Below, piece after piece: positions 52,205 through 60,653 of a stretch of DNA of 64,000 nucleotides. Position 1 is the stretch's first letter. Each line of letters opens with the position of its first letter. The translations under genes and the position numbers were made by a program. Source of the DNA: Olivibacter domesticus (GTDB taxonomy: Bacteria; Bacteroidota; Bacteroidia; Sphingobacteriales; Sphingobacteriaceae); contig NZ_FOAF01000001.1 of the NCBI RefSeq assembly GCF_900109575.1, forward strand, positions 1,211,662 to 1,275,661, read 5' to 3'. Below the pieces are notes generated by a model that saw only the letters and a program-made list of their open reading frames with translations, was not told the origin of the DNA and ran no database searches.

Positions 52205-52474
52205 CTACTCCCCCTTATTGCCAAGTTTGCGTTCAATGTCTTCCAATTTACCCGCAATATAACCCAGTAACCTGTTGGTTTCGACTTGATTCTTCAAAGC
52301 TGTATCAACCTTCCAGTACCATAACATAACTGATCGAAGAAGTAAAAGAAGTCCGATCGTGATAGCTAGTACGATCAATACACTTATAATCTCTCTACCA
52401 CCACCACCTCCTCCCATTTGTGCAAAAGAAATAAATGGTGAAATAACACCAAGAAAAGTTAGTTTAGTTTTCAT
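52205..52474 (-). CDS. Small membrane protein heading the immunity-like run
   Basis: An 89-aa protein: signal peptide (1-18, ending SFAQ), a run of six glycines (21-26), one transmembrane helix (28-48) and a charged helical tail (52-89). It is first gene of the 49.5-52.5 kb run. Its leader duplicates that of the YbjQ-Hachiman operon. Similar proteins exist in Sphingobacteriaceae, but I know no function. Confidence 0.65.
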   Translation of the reverse strand: MKTKLTFLGVISPFISFAQMGGGGGGREIISVLIVLAITIGLLLLLRSVMLWYWKVDTALKNQVETNRLLGYIAGKLEDIERKLGNKGE

Positions 52475-52494
52475 TTGTTTTAATTTAATGTATT

Positions 52495-52689
52495 GGTTAT
52501 CCTAAAATGGATTAGACTGGTTTAGGCTCTGGTAATGATTTAACTGTTGATTTTGTTTTTTTTGACTGACCGCCACTCGAAATCGCCAGTTACCGAAAGG
52601 CTTCCCTCCGACCGTATTTTAATCAGTCTTTTATTTGATTCTTTTGGTTTAGTTTAAATGTTTTTTTTGACAGCACTAATGTAATTAAG
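52495..52689 (-). repeat. Second copy of the 37.4-kb leader, with a palindromic insert
   Basis: Bases 52495-52558 and 52646-52689 match 37363-37470, with an extra segment of about 85 bp between them (about 52559-52645). The extra segment begins near GACTGACC and carries AATCAGTC towards its far end, so GACTGA/TCAGTC are inverted, and its interior is GC-richer than the flanks. This looks like a small palindromic insertion into an older leader. The rest of 52475-52803 has no gene. Confidence 0.6.
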
Positions 52690-52803
52690 AGTTTTATTAT
52701 TTACAAGTAAATATGAGAAATTGTGGGAAGAGAAAAATATGTCGGGAGTCAAGATTTTGCATTATTACTAATAATTTTAGTAATTTAGCTGAAATAAAAA
52801 TAC

Positions 52804-53073
52804 ATGGAAAAGCCATATAAAATCAGGAAAATGTCGTTCATCTGCAAGAATAGACACATAATAGAGCATAACGTACACATTACCAATGCATACCAATATA
52901 GAGATATTGCTGACACAGTGTGCAAAGAGAATCAATCTAGGGGCAATTATATATGGGAACAGGATAAACCGACTCCTAAATATACGGTTGAAGACTTTTA
53001 TATGGTGCATGCAAGTCTATTCAATGAGATATTAGAACCCTTTTGCATGGAAGTGGAACCGCCAAAACGGTGA
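52804..53073 (+). CDS. Hypothetical protein
   Basis: An 89-aa soluble protein. Basic N-terminus (MEKPYKIRKMSFICKNR), then a Tyr/Asp-rich middle (NAYQYRDIADTVCKEN, IWEQDKPTPKYTVEDFYM), ending CMEVEPPKR. Composition and codon use look like a real gene, but no family is recognised. It is the only plus-strand gene between the immunity-like run and the Mug-like gene, and shares no operon. Confidence 0.45.
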   Translation: MEKPYKIRKMSFICKNRHIIEHNVHITNAYQYRDIADTVCKENQSRGNYIWEQDKPTPKYTVEDFYMVHASLFNEILEPFCMEVEPPKR

Positions 53074-53153
53074 GTGTAATGGTGGCTGACACCTGGGCGT
53101 GATCTTTCATTGAGGCCTTACAGCACGATAGCAGACAAGATGAAAACAGAACT

Positions 53154-53654
53154 TTACTTTGCCTTATCAATCAATGCTCTTAAATGTCGCCAATACTGCT
53201 CATTCCAAAACCGCTTTTCACTTCCGGAAGGCACAGCCAATAGGAACACCTGGGAAACGCCAATGCGCCATTCCTGTAAACCATGTTTTAAGGTTGCGTT
53301 AACATCCAGATATTCCAAACAACAGGCGGCAGCTTTCTTACAAGTGAAGGCAACGAAGCGGGGTTTCCGATGAAGCATTTTTGTAACAAAATCTGCTGCG
53401 TCGTAATTTTTTGCGCTCATTTCAACGTCATCGGCATCTTCGACTTCTTTCAGTGCGGAAAGGCCGATTTGATATTCGTTAATTTCGCAAGATTGTTCGG
53501 GATGGAGTTTTATGGGTGTAAACCCTACTGTGTGCAGAATTCTATAGAAATTATTTCCTGGACCATCGTAAAAAGCGCTATTTGAAGAGGATTCTCTGTT
53601 AGCTATTCCACAAAATACTACCTCCAGCTTGTGGCTCAATATATCATCGGGCAT
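53154..53654 (-). CDS. Mug-like uracil-DNA glycosylase family protein
   Basis: A 166-aa protein with the uracil-DNA-glycosylase superfamily pattern of the Mug/TDG branch: VVFCGIANRESSSNSAFYDGPGNNFYRILHTVGFTP (motif 1 region), YQIGLSALKE, KPRFVAFTCKKAA, and AVPSGSEKRFWN near the C-terminus (motif 2 PSGS). It would remove uracil or mispaired bases. The usual GxNP of Mug is here G-I-A-N, so activity on standard substrates should be tested. It stands alone. Confidence 0.75.
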   Translation of the reverse strand: MPDDILSHKLEVVFCGIANRESSSNSAFYDGPGNNFYRILHTVGFTPIKLHPEQSCEINEYQIGLSALKEVEDADDVEMSAKNYDAADFVTKMLHRKPRFVAFTCKKAAACCLEYLDVNATLKHGLQEWRIGVSQVFLLAVPSGSEKRFWNEQYWRHLRALIDKAK

Positions 53655-53733
53655 TTTAAAGAGTTAATTTAAGTTCTTACCAAACTTAGATAAATTTCCT
53701 TTTTTTCACAAGTGTTTATTTTTGGTGTTCAAG

Positions 53734-53756
53734 CTTCCGCCATTTTATGGCGGAGG
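53734..53756. terminator. Short hairpin CCGCCA/TGGCGG
   Basis: CCGCCA (53737-53742) and TGGCGG (53748-53753), extended by three weaker pairs, form a small stem-loop upstream of a doubtful 73-aa frame (53722-53943). It may be a terminator or a fragment of a repeat. Little more can be said. Confidence 0.3.
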
Positions 53757-53934
53757 TATATGCAATATAATAGCGTTACATATAAAAGGAATTTTGTCGG
53801 TCTCTCCTCTGCCATTTGCCTTCGGACAAATCCAACAACTGGAACAGCTATCCAACAGAGCAGATCTTTTAAAGAAGGACGTTTTGATGGTAAACAGCAA
53901 CGACAAGAAGTATGAGAAAAACGCCAAGCATGGC

Positions 53935-54069
53935 GGTGTCTAAAAAGCCCATTACCGTCATATCGAGTGTAGCGTAGCGAAATCGAGATATCTGTTAATG
54001 AATGAGTTGTAAATTAAAGATTTCTCCGCTCCATTTCATTACGGTCGAAATGACGACTTTTTAGACACC
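53935..54069. mobile_element. 135-bp MITE-like element ending hipA
   Basis: The 13-mer GGTGTCTAAAAAG (53935-53947) recurs inverted at 54057-54069 as perfect terminal repeats. Inside them lie CGTCATATCGAG and its near-inverse TCGAAATGACG, the familiar Sphingobacteriaceae intergenic repeat unit (ACCGTAATGAAATGGAGCGG on the minus strand). Size, inverted ends and absence of a gene fit a MITE. The right end provides the last codons and the stop of hipA. No clear target-site duplication is visible. Confidence 0.6.
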
Positions 54070-55355
54070 TTCATTGATCTAATGAGCGTGGCATCAATTG
54101 CCTGGGCCAACTTTTCATCAACCTTACAGGATTGTGCAAAAGTTATCCATTTTGACACTGTATCCAATACTTCATTAATGATCCCTTCGGGGTTTCGGAT
54201 TGAATTCTGTTTTGCTATGGTCAGAAGATCTTCTTTTACAAAGTCTTTTCTTTTACCATTGATACTAAGGTTATGCTGACTTACCCATTCACTATCCGGC
54301 CGATAAGCATGGCATATATCATAGGCAGGGGACAACTTCCACTTACCATCCATATCCATAAGGAAAGCAAAGTTCTTGGTATGATCGTCACAATTACGGG
54401 CAAATACATTGAATACCATCCTGCGGTACAGCTGTTCAGCCTCGGCGTAACTCAGTTTCAGCTGGCGCATGGTTTGGAACAGTTGTTCATAGCTGTAACT
54501 GGCGATCTGGTTAAAGTCGTAATGTTGTATGGCACAGAAAGTCTGCATGTGTAGTTTTTCATTCCCATTCCGACGGTCGAAACGCTTGGTGATGAAATGT
54601 GCCCTTCCTTTTTCTTCAATCAGTCTGCTTTCGGTCATTTCGATCCCCGCCTCTGTGGCCATTTTATAGTAAGCCATTTCCACTCGCCCATAACCATAGG
54701 TGGCACCAAACTGCGTATCGTTTACACCGTCAAATTTTATAAGCCAGTGTTCATACCCTGGTTCCTGAAGTGTCTGCCCGGAGCGGATCATGCCTGTTGC
54801 CTCGTTATAGGCAATGATAGCTTTCGGTCTTGCTCCGCCTGCCGAAGTACCCATTTTCAGTACATCCAATAGTACATCTTGCATATCATGATCGGTATGC
54901 GTTTCAAACTGCTCGCGGTTCTCCAGTAATTTCATTGTAGTCTCTATCAGGCTCGAAAGCTCCAGTGACTTCGGAGCGCCTTTCGCTGTCAATGTGGAAG
55001 GTTCAAACTCCAGAGCACCCATTCCTCTATTACCAATAAAACATAACAGTTCCACAGGGTTAAGCGAATTCTCCGGACGTCCGTTACGGGCCAGCCATAT
55101 ATTGATCAGTTCGTTACCATACCTGTCCGGTAACGAATCGGCGAGCAGGCCAGGCATGCCTTTAAAGGTGCTGGTTCCCCTAAGTTCGGGAAATGAATAT
55201 ACACGATTGCCCAATGGCATCTTTATGGGGGCTACGTCAAGCTTACCGGAGGCAAACTTTTTATCGTATTCAAAAAAGCCGAGTTCCTGCCCTTCGTCCC
55301 AGGCAACGGCACCAATACGTTTGCCCCATAGTTTTACAAAAGCTGTTTTTACCAT
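54039..55355 (-). CDS. hipA: HipA-family serine/threonine kinase toxin
   Basis: A 438-aa HipA-like kinase. N-terminal HipA_N part with PLGNRVYSFPELRG and FKGMPGLLADSLPDRYGN. Kinase core with HWLIKFDGVNDTQFG, HFITKRFDRR, catalytic NCDDHTKNFAFLMD and KLSPAYDICHAYR. Such toxins phosphorylate targets such as GltX and arrest growth. It overlaps the antitoxin gene by 7 nt. The final residues (SKKSSFRP) and the stop codon come from the MITE-like element, so the natural C-terminus has probably been replaced; the kinase core is intact. Confidence 0.9.
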   Translation of the reverse strand: MVKTAFVKLWGKRIGAVAWDEGQELGFFEYDKKFASGKLDVAPIKMPLGNRVYSFPELRGTSTFKGMPGLLADSLPDRYGNELINIWLARNGRPENSLNPVELLCFIGNRGMGALEFEPSTLTAKGAPKSLELSSLIETTMKLLENREQFETHTDHDMQDVLLDVLKMGTSAGGARPKAIIAYNEATGMIRSGQTLQEPGYEHWLIKFDGVNDTQFGATYGYGRVEMAYYKMATEAGIEMTESRLIEEKGRAHFITKRFDRRNGNEKLHMQTFCAIQHYDFNQIASYSYEQLFQTMRQLKLSYAEAEQLYRRMVFNVFARNCDDHTKNFAFLMDMDGKWKLSPAYDICHAYRPDSEWVSQHNLSINGKRKDFVKEDLLTIAKQNSIRNPEGIINEVLDTVSKWITFAQSCKVDEKLAQAIDATLIRSMKVSKKSSFRP

Positions 55356-55693
55356 TCCTCGTTATCTTCTTCGTTGCGACTGTTATTGCGCGAAGCCCTT
55401 TTTCGCTTTCTTTCGTCTTCTTTTGCCAATTGTAGCGGGCTTATTGGCTCTGTCACCTTGAACTGGCTAAATACATAGAGTGCATCCAGTACCCTTAATA
55501 CTTTCAGCAGATTGGCAAGAGCTGTATTTTCACCACGTTCCATGAGGCTTAGCGTAGAACGGCTTACCGCTGCCTGATCAGCAACTTCATCTTGGGTAAG
55601 ATTTTTGTCTATTCGCTTAGCCTTTATAAACTCGCCAATCTCCCTAACGATAGCTGCATCACTCAAAGACGAAATGTATGATAAATCATTCAT
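55349..55693 (-). CDS. hipB: HipB-type XRE antitoxin
   Basis: A 114-aa protein with an XRE helix-turn-helix at about 18-75 (IGEFIKAKRIDKNLTQDEVA, AAVSRSTLSLMERGE, LLKVLRVLDAL). A basic, probably disordered tail (KRKRASRNNSRNEEDNEEW) would contact HipA. It represses the operon by binding palindromes, and neutralises HipA. The start codon lies inside one of two ATGATAAATCAT boxes. Confidence 0.9.
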   Translation of the reverse strand: MNDLSYISSLSDAAIVREIGEFIKAKRIDKNLTQDEVADQAAVSRSTLSLMERGENTALANLLKVLRVLDALYVFSQFKVTEPISPLQLAKEDERKRKRASRNNSRNEEDNEEW

Positions 55694-55790
55694 AATACTT
55701 TTATTTTAGCTTTAATGCGTAAAATATCATACAAATATACAAAAATAATTTTTCGCTATCAAAATTACGGATTTGAATGATAAATCATTC
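55678..55790 (-). promoter_or_regulatory. Paired palindromic boxes, probable HipB operator
   Basis: A perfect palindrome GAATGATAAATCATTC lies at 55775-55790, 82 bp upstream of the hipB start. Its core ATGATAAATCAT recurs at 55678-55689, overlapping the first codons of hipB. Two equal boxes flanking the promoter are what HipB autoregulation requires. Box identity is directly visible; the binding is inference. Confidence 0.6.
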
Positions 55791-55836
55791 GCTAATAGCT
55801 ATAATTCGCCATAATGCATTATTTTTCATTCACAAT

Positions 55837-55860
55837 AGGTTCGATACCTGCCACGCCGAC
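55837..55860 (+). other. tRNA/tmRNA 3'-end-like fragment
   Basis: AGGTTCGATACCTGCCACGC then CGAC looks like a T-psi-C arm (AGGTTCGATACCT, 4-bp stem) followed by acceptor-stem sequence, with no matching 5' half upstream. Such 3' fragments are typical attachment-site remains of integrated elements. It lies in the 55694-55994 gap, otherwise without a gene. Confidence 0.3.
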
Positions 55861-55994
55861 AAAAATCACTGATAATTACTTGCCGTTATAAAAACCTAAA
55901 AGATGCATTGCAAAGCACGGAGCAGACATGCCGGCAGCCGAGGAAAAAATGGTTGATGCAACAAAAGAAGTAGGAATTTAGAATATACGATGAA

Positions 55995-56192
55995 ATGATT
56001 AAATTTGGAACAGGCATCATCAAACTAAAGGAAATAAGAAACGAGCAAGGGATGCTTTCCTATGTACACATTCTTGCGGATGACATCGAGGAATTGAAGA
56101 AAAAGCTTAAAACAGGCTCGATTTTTTTTGACAATTTCGATAGCTTGCAATCCAATGGCGATTCTGTCCGATCGATAGACCTAATTTATATT
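55995..56192 (+). pseudogene. Possible gene remnant before the serine hydrolase
   Basis: The frame MIKFGTGIIKLKEIRNEQGM, then SYVHILADDIEELKKKLKTG reads like a real protein start, but the sequence soon loses character and runs into the hydrolase gene in another frame. A short preceding frame (MPAAEEKMVDATKEVGI, from about 55928) looks coding too. Together they suggest decayed genes. No family recognised. Confidence 0.25.
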
Positions 56193-56194
56193 TT

Positions 56195-57316
56195 ATGTAC
56201 GATTCATCAATCAGATTTATTTTATTCACATCTTTTAGCCTCCTTTTGGGATTCAAACAGGAAAACAAGAACAGCCAACAACTTCCTAAAGAGGATACAA
56301 CGGAACTTTTAAACAAAGAAATACTTAATTATTCGAAATCAGCGAGAAAGATTGATTCTTTATTAAATCAGAAATATAAACAGGGAGAATTGAATGGGAA
56401 TGTTTTGGTTGTGCAAAATGGGGATGAGGTTTACCAAAAGTCATTTGGTTATACCGATGGTTCTAAAAACACAAAATTAAACGAGAACTATCGCTTCAAT
56501 ATTGGTTCAGTTTACAAAGAGTTTCCAGCTGTTTCTATAATGCAGTTAGAAGAGCAAGGAAAACTAAATCTTAAAGATAAATTAAGTAAATATATTAAGG
56601 ACTTGCCGCCATGGGCAGATAGCATATCTATTAAAAGTTTGTTGCAATACTCAAGCGGATTACCCGAAATGAAATTTGACGAGCATTTTAGTAAGGGGAT
56701 TACTGTGACAGAAAAAATCGTTATGAGTGATTTGAAAAATGTAAAAAGATTAGAATTTAAGCCAGAAACAGATTATCTCTATACGAATTACAGTCCTTTA
56801 CTGCTATCGAAAATCGTAGAAAAAATAGCCAATCAGGATTTTCAGGATTATGCTCAAGAAAGCATTTTTAATCCTTATGGTTTAAGTCAAACAAAAATTA
56901 ATAAACAATATCCCTATAAAGATAAAACTTTAATGGCTATTCCTTTCAACAATGATTTTGTAGAAGACGATTATAAAACAACTGTATCTTCAGTTTTGTA
57001 CAGTTCTACAACTTTAGATATGTACAAATGGTTTAAAATTCTGGATTCATTCGAGATTTTGACTAAAAAATCAATTGAATTTTTATCGGAAGAAGCTAAA
57101 ATAGGTAATAACATACAAGCGCCTCTTGGTCTTTGTGATTGGAAAAATGACAAAATTGTAGAACACTCCCATCACGGGTCAAGCGCAAGTTATGAATGCG
57201 TAGTGAGAAGATTTAAGCAAAAAGAACTTACGATTGTAATACTGACCAATCAAAAGCATAGAAATGTCTACAATATTTCCGACGAGATTATTGAAATTCT
57301 GAATCAGAACATGTAG
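56195..57316 (+). CDS. Class C beta-lactamase-like serine hydrolase
   Basis: A 373-aa exported serine hydrolase (Beta-lactamase family / PBP4*-like). N-terminal hydrophobic signal (about 5-20). SxxK motif S105-V-Y-K108, YTN (in DYLYTNYSPLL), SGLPEMKFDEHF, and the HxG-like HHGSSAS near the C-terminus. The catalytic set is complete. It may act on peptides, esters or beta-lactams; the small size argues for a general hydrolase or peptidase rather than a dedicated resistance enzyme. Flanked by apparent remnants, with no operon partner. Confidence 0.85.
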   Translation: MYDSSIRFILFTSFSLLLGFKQENKNSQQLPKEDTTELLNKEILNYSKSARKIDSLLNQKYKQGELNGNVLVVQNGDEVYQKSFGYTDGSKNTKLNENYRFNIGSVYKEFPAVSIMQLEEQGKLNLKDKLSKYIKDLPPWADSISIKSLLQYSSGLPEMKFDEHFSKGITVTEKIVMSDLKNVKRLEFKPETDYLYTNYSPLLLSKIVEKIANQDFQDYAQESIFNPYGLSQTKINKQYPYKDKTLMAIPFNNDFVEDDYKTTVSSVLYSSTTLDMYKWFKILDSFEILTKKSIEFLSEEAKIGNNIQAPLGLCDWKNDKIVEHSHHGSSASYECVVRRFKQKELTIVILTNQKHRNVYNISDEIIEILNQNM

Positions 57317-57556
57317 AAAAGGCGTAGTGTAAATCAAACTGTGTCAAGGTATTATTCCTCGATTGAACTTTAGCAAATATTAACTTTTATAATTCGATTT
57401 CCGGTTTGAACGTTAATTTGTAGGCTTCCCTGGAAAAATGAAAACTTACCGCTTAATTTAGCTTAAATGCACAGAATTGATGTAATTATAATAAAATGAC
57501 CGTAGAAGTTCCTATTTTTACTCTTAAACCATAAAATCTATTAAACAATGGGTATA

Positions 57557-57873
57557 TTACCTTCTGATATCCACTTTAAAAGCAGCACCTGGCACACCAC
57601 TTGTCTGCGTAACCACCATACCCGGTACCCGTCCTTCTAAGGCGGCTAGCGGATTGCTCACAGGTTGCTTACCGATGTCTTCTACCGATATTTTGGTGAC
57701 CGAACCCGTGTTTAAACGCCGCGTCGTGGTACTCATTTCTTTATAATTATAAACTTCTGAATCTCTACAACTAAACACTACCCCTTATTTGCAAGGATTT
57801 AATAGAATCTGTGGATAATGCCATTGACGTGTACTAAACAAATACAGAACAAGATTTTTATTGTAGTAGGACC
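57557..57873 (-). pseudogene. Vestigial TlpA/SusC locus
   Basis: The minus strand encodes a SusC plug fragment (TGSVTKISVEDIGKQPVSNP, then LAALEGRVPGMVVTQTSGVP) and breaks off at FKVDIRR. Directly upstream, 57781-57870 matches 19979-20098 of the TlpA-like gene in two blocks, around TTTAATAGAATCTGT and ACAGAACAAGATTTTTAT, with a deletion between them. The same gene order as the intact TlpA-SusC operon, reduced to fragments, indicates a decayed second copy. Most of the surrounding 57317-58159 has no gene; a frame at 57907-58089 is unsupported. Confidence 0.7.
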
Positions 57874-58159
57874 TAAAATAGCCAGCCACAATCTGAACAA
57901 AAAGTTTTGGAACTAGGAAAAACTGAGGTATTGAAGGAAATGGCGGTACACGATTTCATAAACCGTATAATAGCAAATCCAAATAATGTTAAAATATCGA
58001 AAGTTTTTGGATTGATGTCATCACCATTATCGCACAGTAGGTGTTCGATAATGAACAATTATAAAGAAAAAAATAACATAATTAACTGAAAATGTTTTTA
58101 TTAAAAAAATGGCACAGCAATCGCGCATAATTTACATCCTTTCATAAAAATCAAAAGCG

Positions 58160-60537
58160 ATGATTGCCAATTACGTTAAAATGCTATCCGTAACCTTTGG
58201 AAACACCGAATATACTCTTTAATCAGTATTCTAGGACTCGGTATCGGTATGGCTGCCTGTGTCCTCATTTATAAATATGTCAGCTTTGAGACAAGTTATG
58301 ATAGTTTTCATCATAAGGGAAACCGAATTTATCGGCTGGTTACAGATATCAAAACCCCAACTGAAGATGTTCATTTTTTTAGTTCGGCTTTTCCCTACGC
58401 GCCGAATATGGTCAACGATTTACCCGAAGTTGCCTCAGCTGTCCGATTTTTTAAAGGAGATTATCCGGTGCGCAAAGGTTCTGTCAAGTTTATGGAATCG
58501 GTACTTTTTGCGGATTCCAGTCTGTTCGAGGTATTTGATTTCAGCATGATAGAGGGTAATGCGGCGACAGCCCTGGCGAATCCTTATAGTATTGTACTGA
58601 CTCGATCTGGTGCAAAAAAGTATTTTGGTGAGGATAATCCCATCGGTAAAACAATCTTATTTGGAGGGGATGCATCGCCTTCAACCGTTACTGGTGTTAT
58701 AGAAGATATCCCCGAAAATTCGCAATTACAAACAGACCTATTTGTTTCCATGACTACCTTTTTCAAATACAAGCCAATGGCTGAGCAAGCATGGGGAGAC
58801 TTTCCTGCATCGACCTACCTCTTACTGAAGTCAGGTAGTTCAATAGATGCTCTTCAGGAAAAAATACCTGCCTTTTTAGAGAAGCACGCCGGGGAAGAGA
58901 TGAAAAAATTACAACTGAAATGTAGCCTTGTACTGGAACCCTTGCAATCGGTTTACCTTCACTCAACCAGAGGGGGCTATATAGCGATGGGTGCCGGAGC
59001 TAATGTATACACATTTTCGCTCGTAGCCGCCTTTATACTTATTATTGCTTGTATTAACTTCATCAACATGGCTACCGCTCGGTCTGCTGAACGGGCAAAA
59101 GAAGTTGGTGTAAAAAAAGTGACCGGAGCACAACGAGGGCAGCTAGTCTGGCAGTTTATAACCGAATCACTATTTATGGCATTATTGGCCTTTGTTCTGA
59201 GCTTATGCCTCACATATTTGGCACTCCCCTATTTTAACCAACTAGCGGGTAAAACCATAAGTTTATCGCTCTTTGAAAACGTACAGCAAGTGTATTTATT
59301 AACAGGAGTTTCTATCCTGATAGGATTGCTCGCCGGTATCTATCCATCGCTTGTGCTTTCTTCATTCAAACCTGCTGAAGTACTAAAGGGCAATTTTTCA
59401 ACTGGAAGCAAAGGGAACTCCCTTCGTAAAGCGCTGGTTGTCTTTCAATTTACCATCAGTATTTTTTTGATTGCTGCAACCATTGTTGTTTATAACCAGC
59501 TTAATTATATGCGATCTTATGATATAGGATTCAACAAAGATCAGACCATCGTGATCGATACGCATGGCGATCCCGCCAAAAAGGCTTACCGTCAATCATT
59601 ATCAGTAATCCCCGGTATCGGATCAACTACGATGTCATCCGGAGTGCCCGGAGGAGGTGTAGGAAACGCCTATTCCGAAATTGAAAATAAGAACGGCGTT
59701 ATGCAGATTACAGGGCTCGATATTTATGGGGTTGATTTTGATTTTATACCACAATATGGGTTAAAGATGATTGCGGGACGTCCATTTTCAAGCGACTATG
59801 GTTCTGATTCTACCCAAGCTATGGTTGTAAACGAAGCGGCTGTTAAGCTTTTAGGTTTCCAATCTCCGCAAGACGTCATTGGAAAACGTTTTGATCAATG
59901 GGGCAGGCAGGGAAAAATCATAGGTGTGGTTCAGGATTTCAACTACCAAACGCTAGAACAGAATATCAAGCCCTTAAGTTTCCGGCTGGATACAAGGGGT
60001 ACCAACTTGATATCTGTCAAAACAACTGTCGGCGACATTCCACGAATTATTGAAAACATGAGAGAGAAATGGAATCAGCTCTTACCACAGATTCCGTTCA
60101 GTTATTATTTTCTGGACGAACAGTTCGATCAACAATACCGAGCATTTGAACAGTTTGGCCAATTGTTCGTTAGTTTTGCTGCGCTGGCCATTTTTATATC
60201 CTGTCTGGGTTTGCTCGGACTCATTTCCTATAGCACCCTGCAACGGACTAAAGAAATCGGTATCAGAAAAGTATTGGGAGCGTCCGTTAGTAACATTGTG
60301 AAACTCATATCCAGGGACTATCTCAAATTGGTAGTTCTCTCTTTTCTCATCGCAACACCTATTGCCTGGTTTGCGGCAGATCGGTGGCTTCAGAATTTTG
60401 CTTACAGGGGATCCATTAGCTGGTATGTCTTCTTCATCGCCGGGCTGTTGGCGCTGCTTATTGCTGCGTTTACCATTAGCTGGCAAACAATGAAAGCAGC
60501 ATGGGCTAATCCTGTAAAAAGTTTACGGACGGATTAA
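58160..60537 (+). CDS. FtsX/MacB-type ABC permease, frameshifted near the start
   Basis: A permease of about 790 aa with MacB_PCD and FtsX domains: an N-terminal helix (ILGLGIGMAACVLIYK), a periplasmic core, three helices around 245-400 and three more at the C-terminus with RTKEIGIRKVLGASVSNIV. The natural start appears to be ATG 58160 (MIANYVK), but the following AIRNLWKHRIYSL is in another frame. One base is missing at about 58181, between AAA and GCT. The longest open frame begins only at 58249. A sequencing error or real inactivation are both possible. It pairs with the permease at 60654; no ATPase gene is nearby. Confidence 0.85.
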
Positions 60538-60653
60538 TAACGTATGGTGAGCCAGCAGATCTGCATTGCCGTGAACGGATATTTCAAAAGATAATATTAT
60601 CGATTACCAGGGTATTTGATGAATGTATAAAGCCAATAGATAAATCGATTTTC

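Noticed and set aside
53722-53943. 73-aa plus-strand frames with a hairpin inside
   Set aside because: Two competing frames, no domain, and the start lies in a stem-loop; the end runs into the MITE-like element.
57907-58089. 60-aa frame before the first permease
   Set aside because: No ribosome-binding context or family; composition fits decayed DNA around the vestigial locus.
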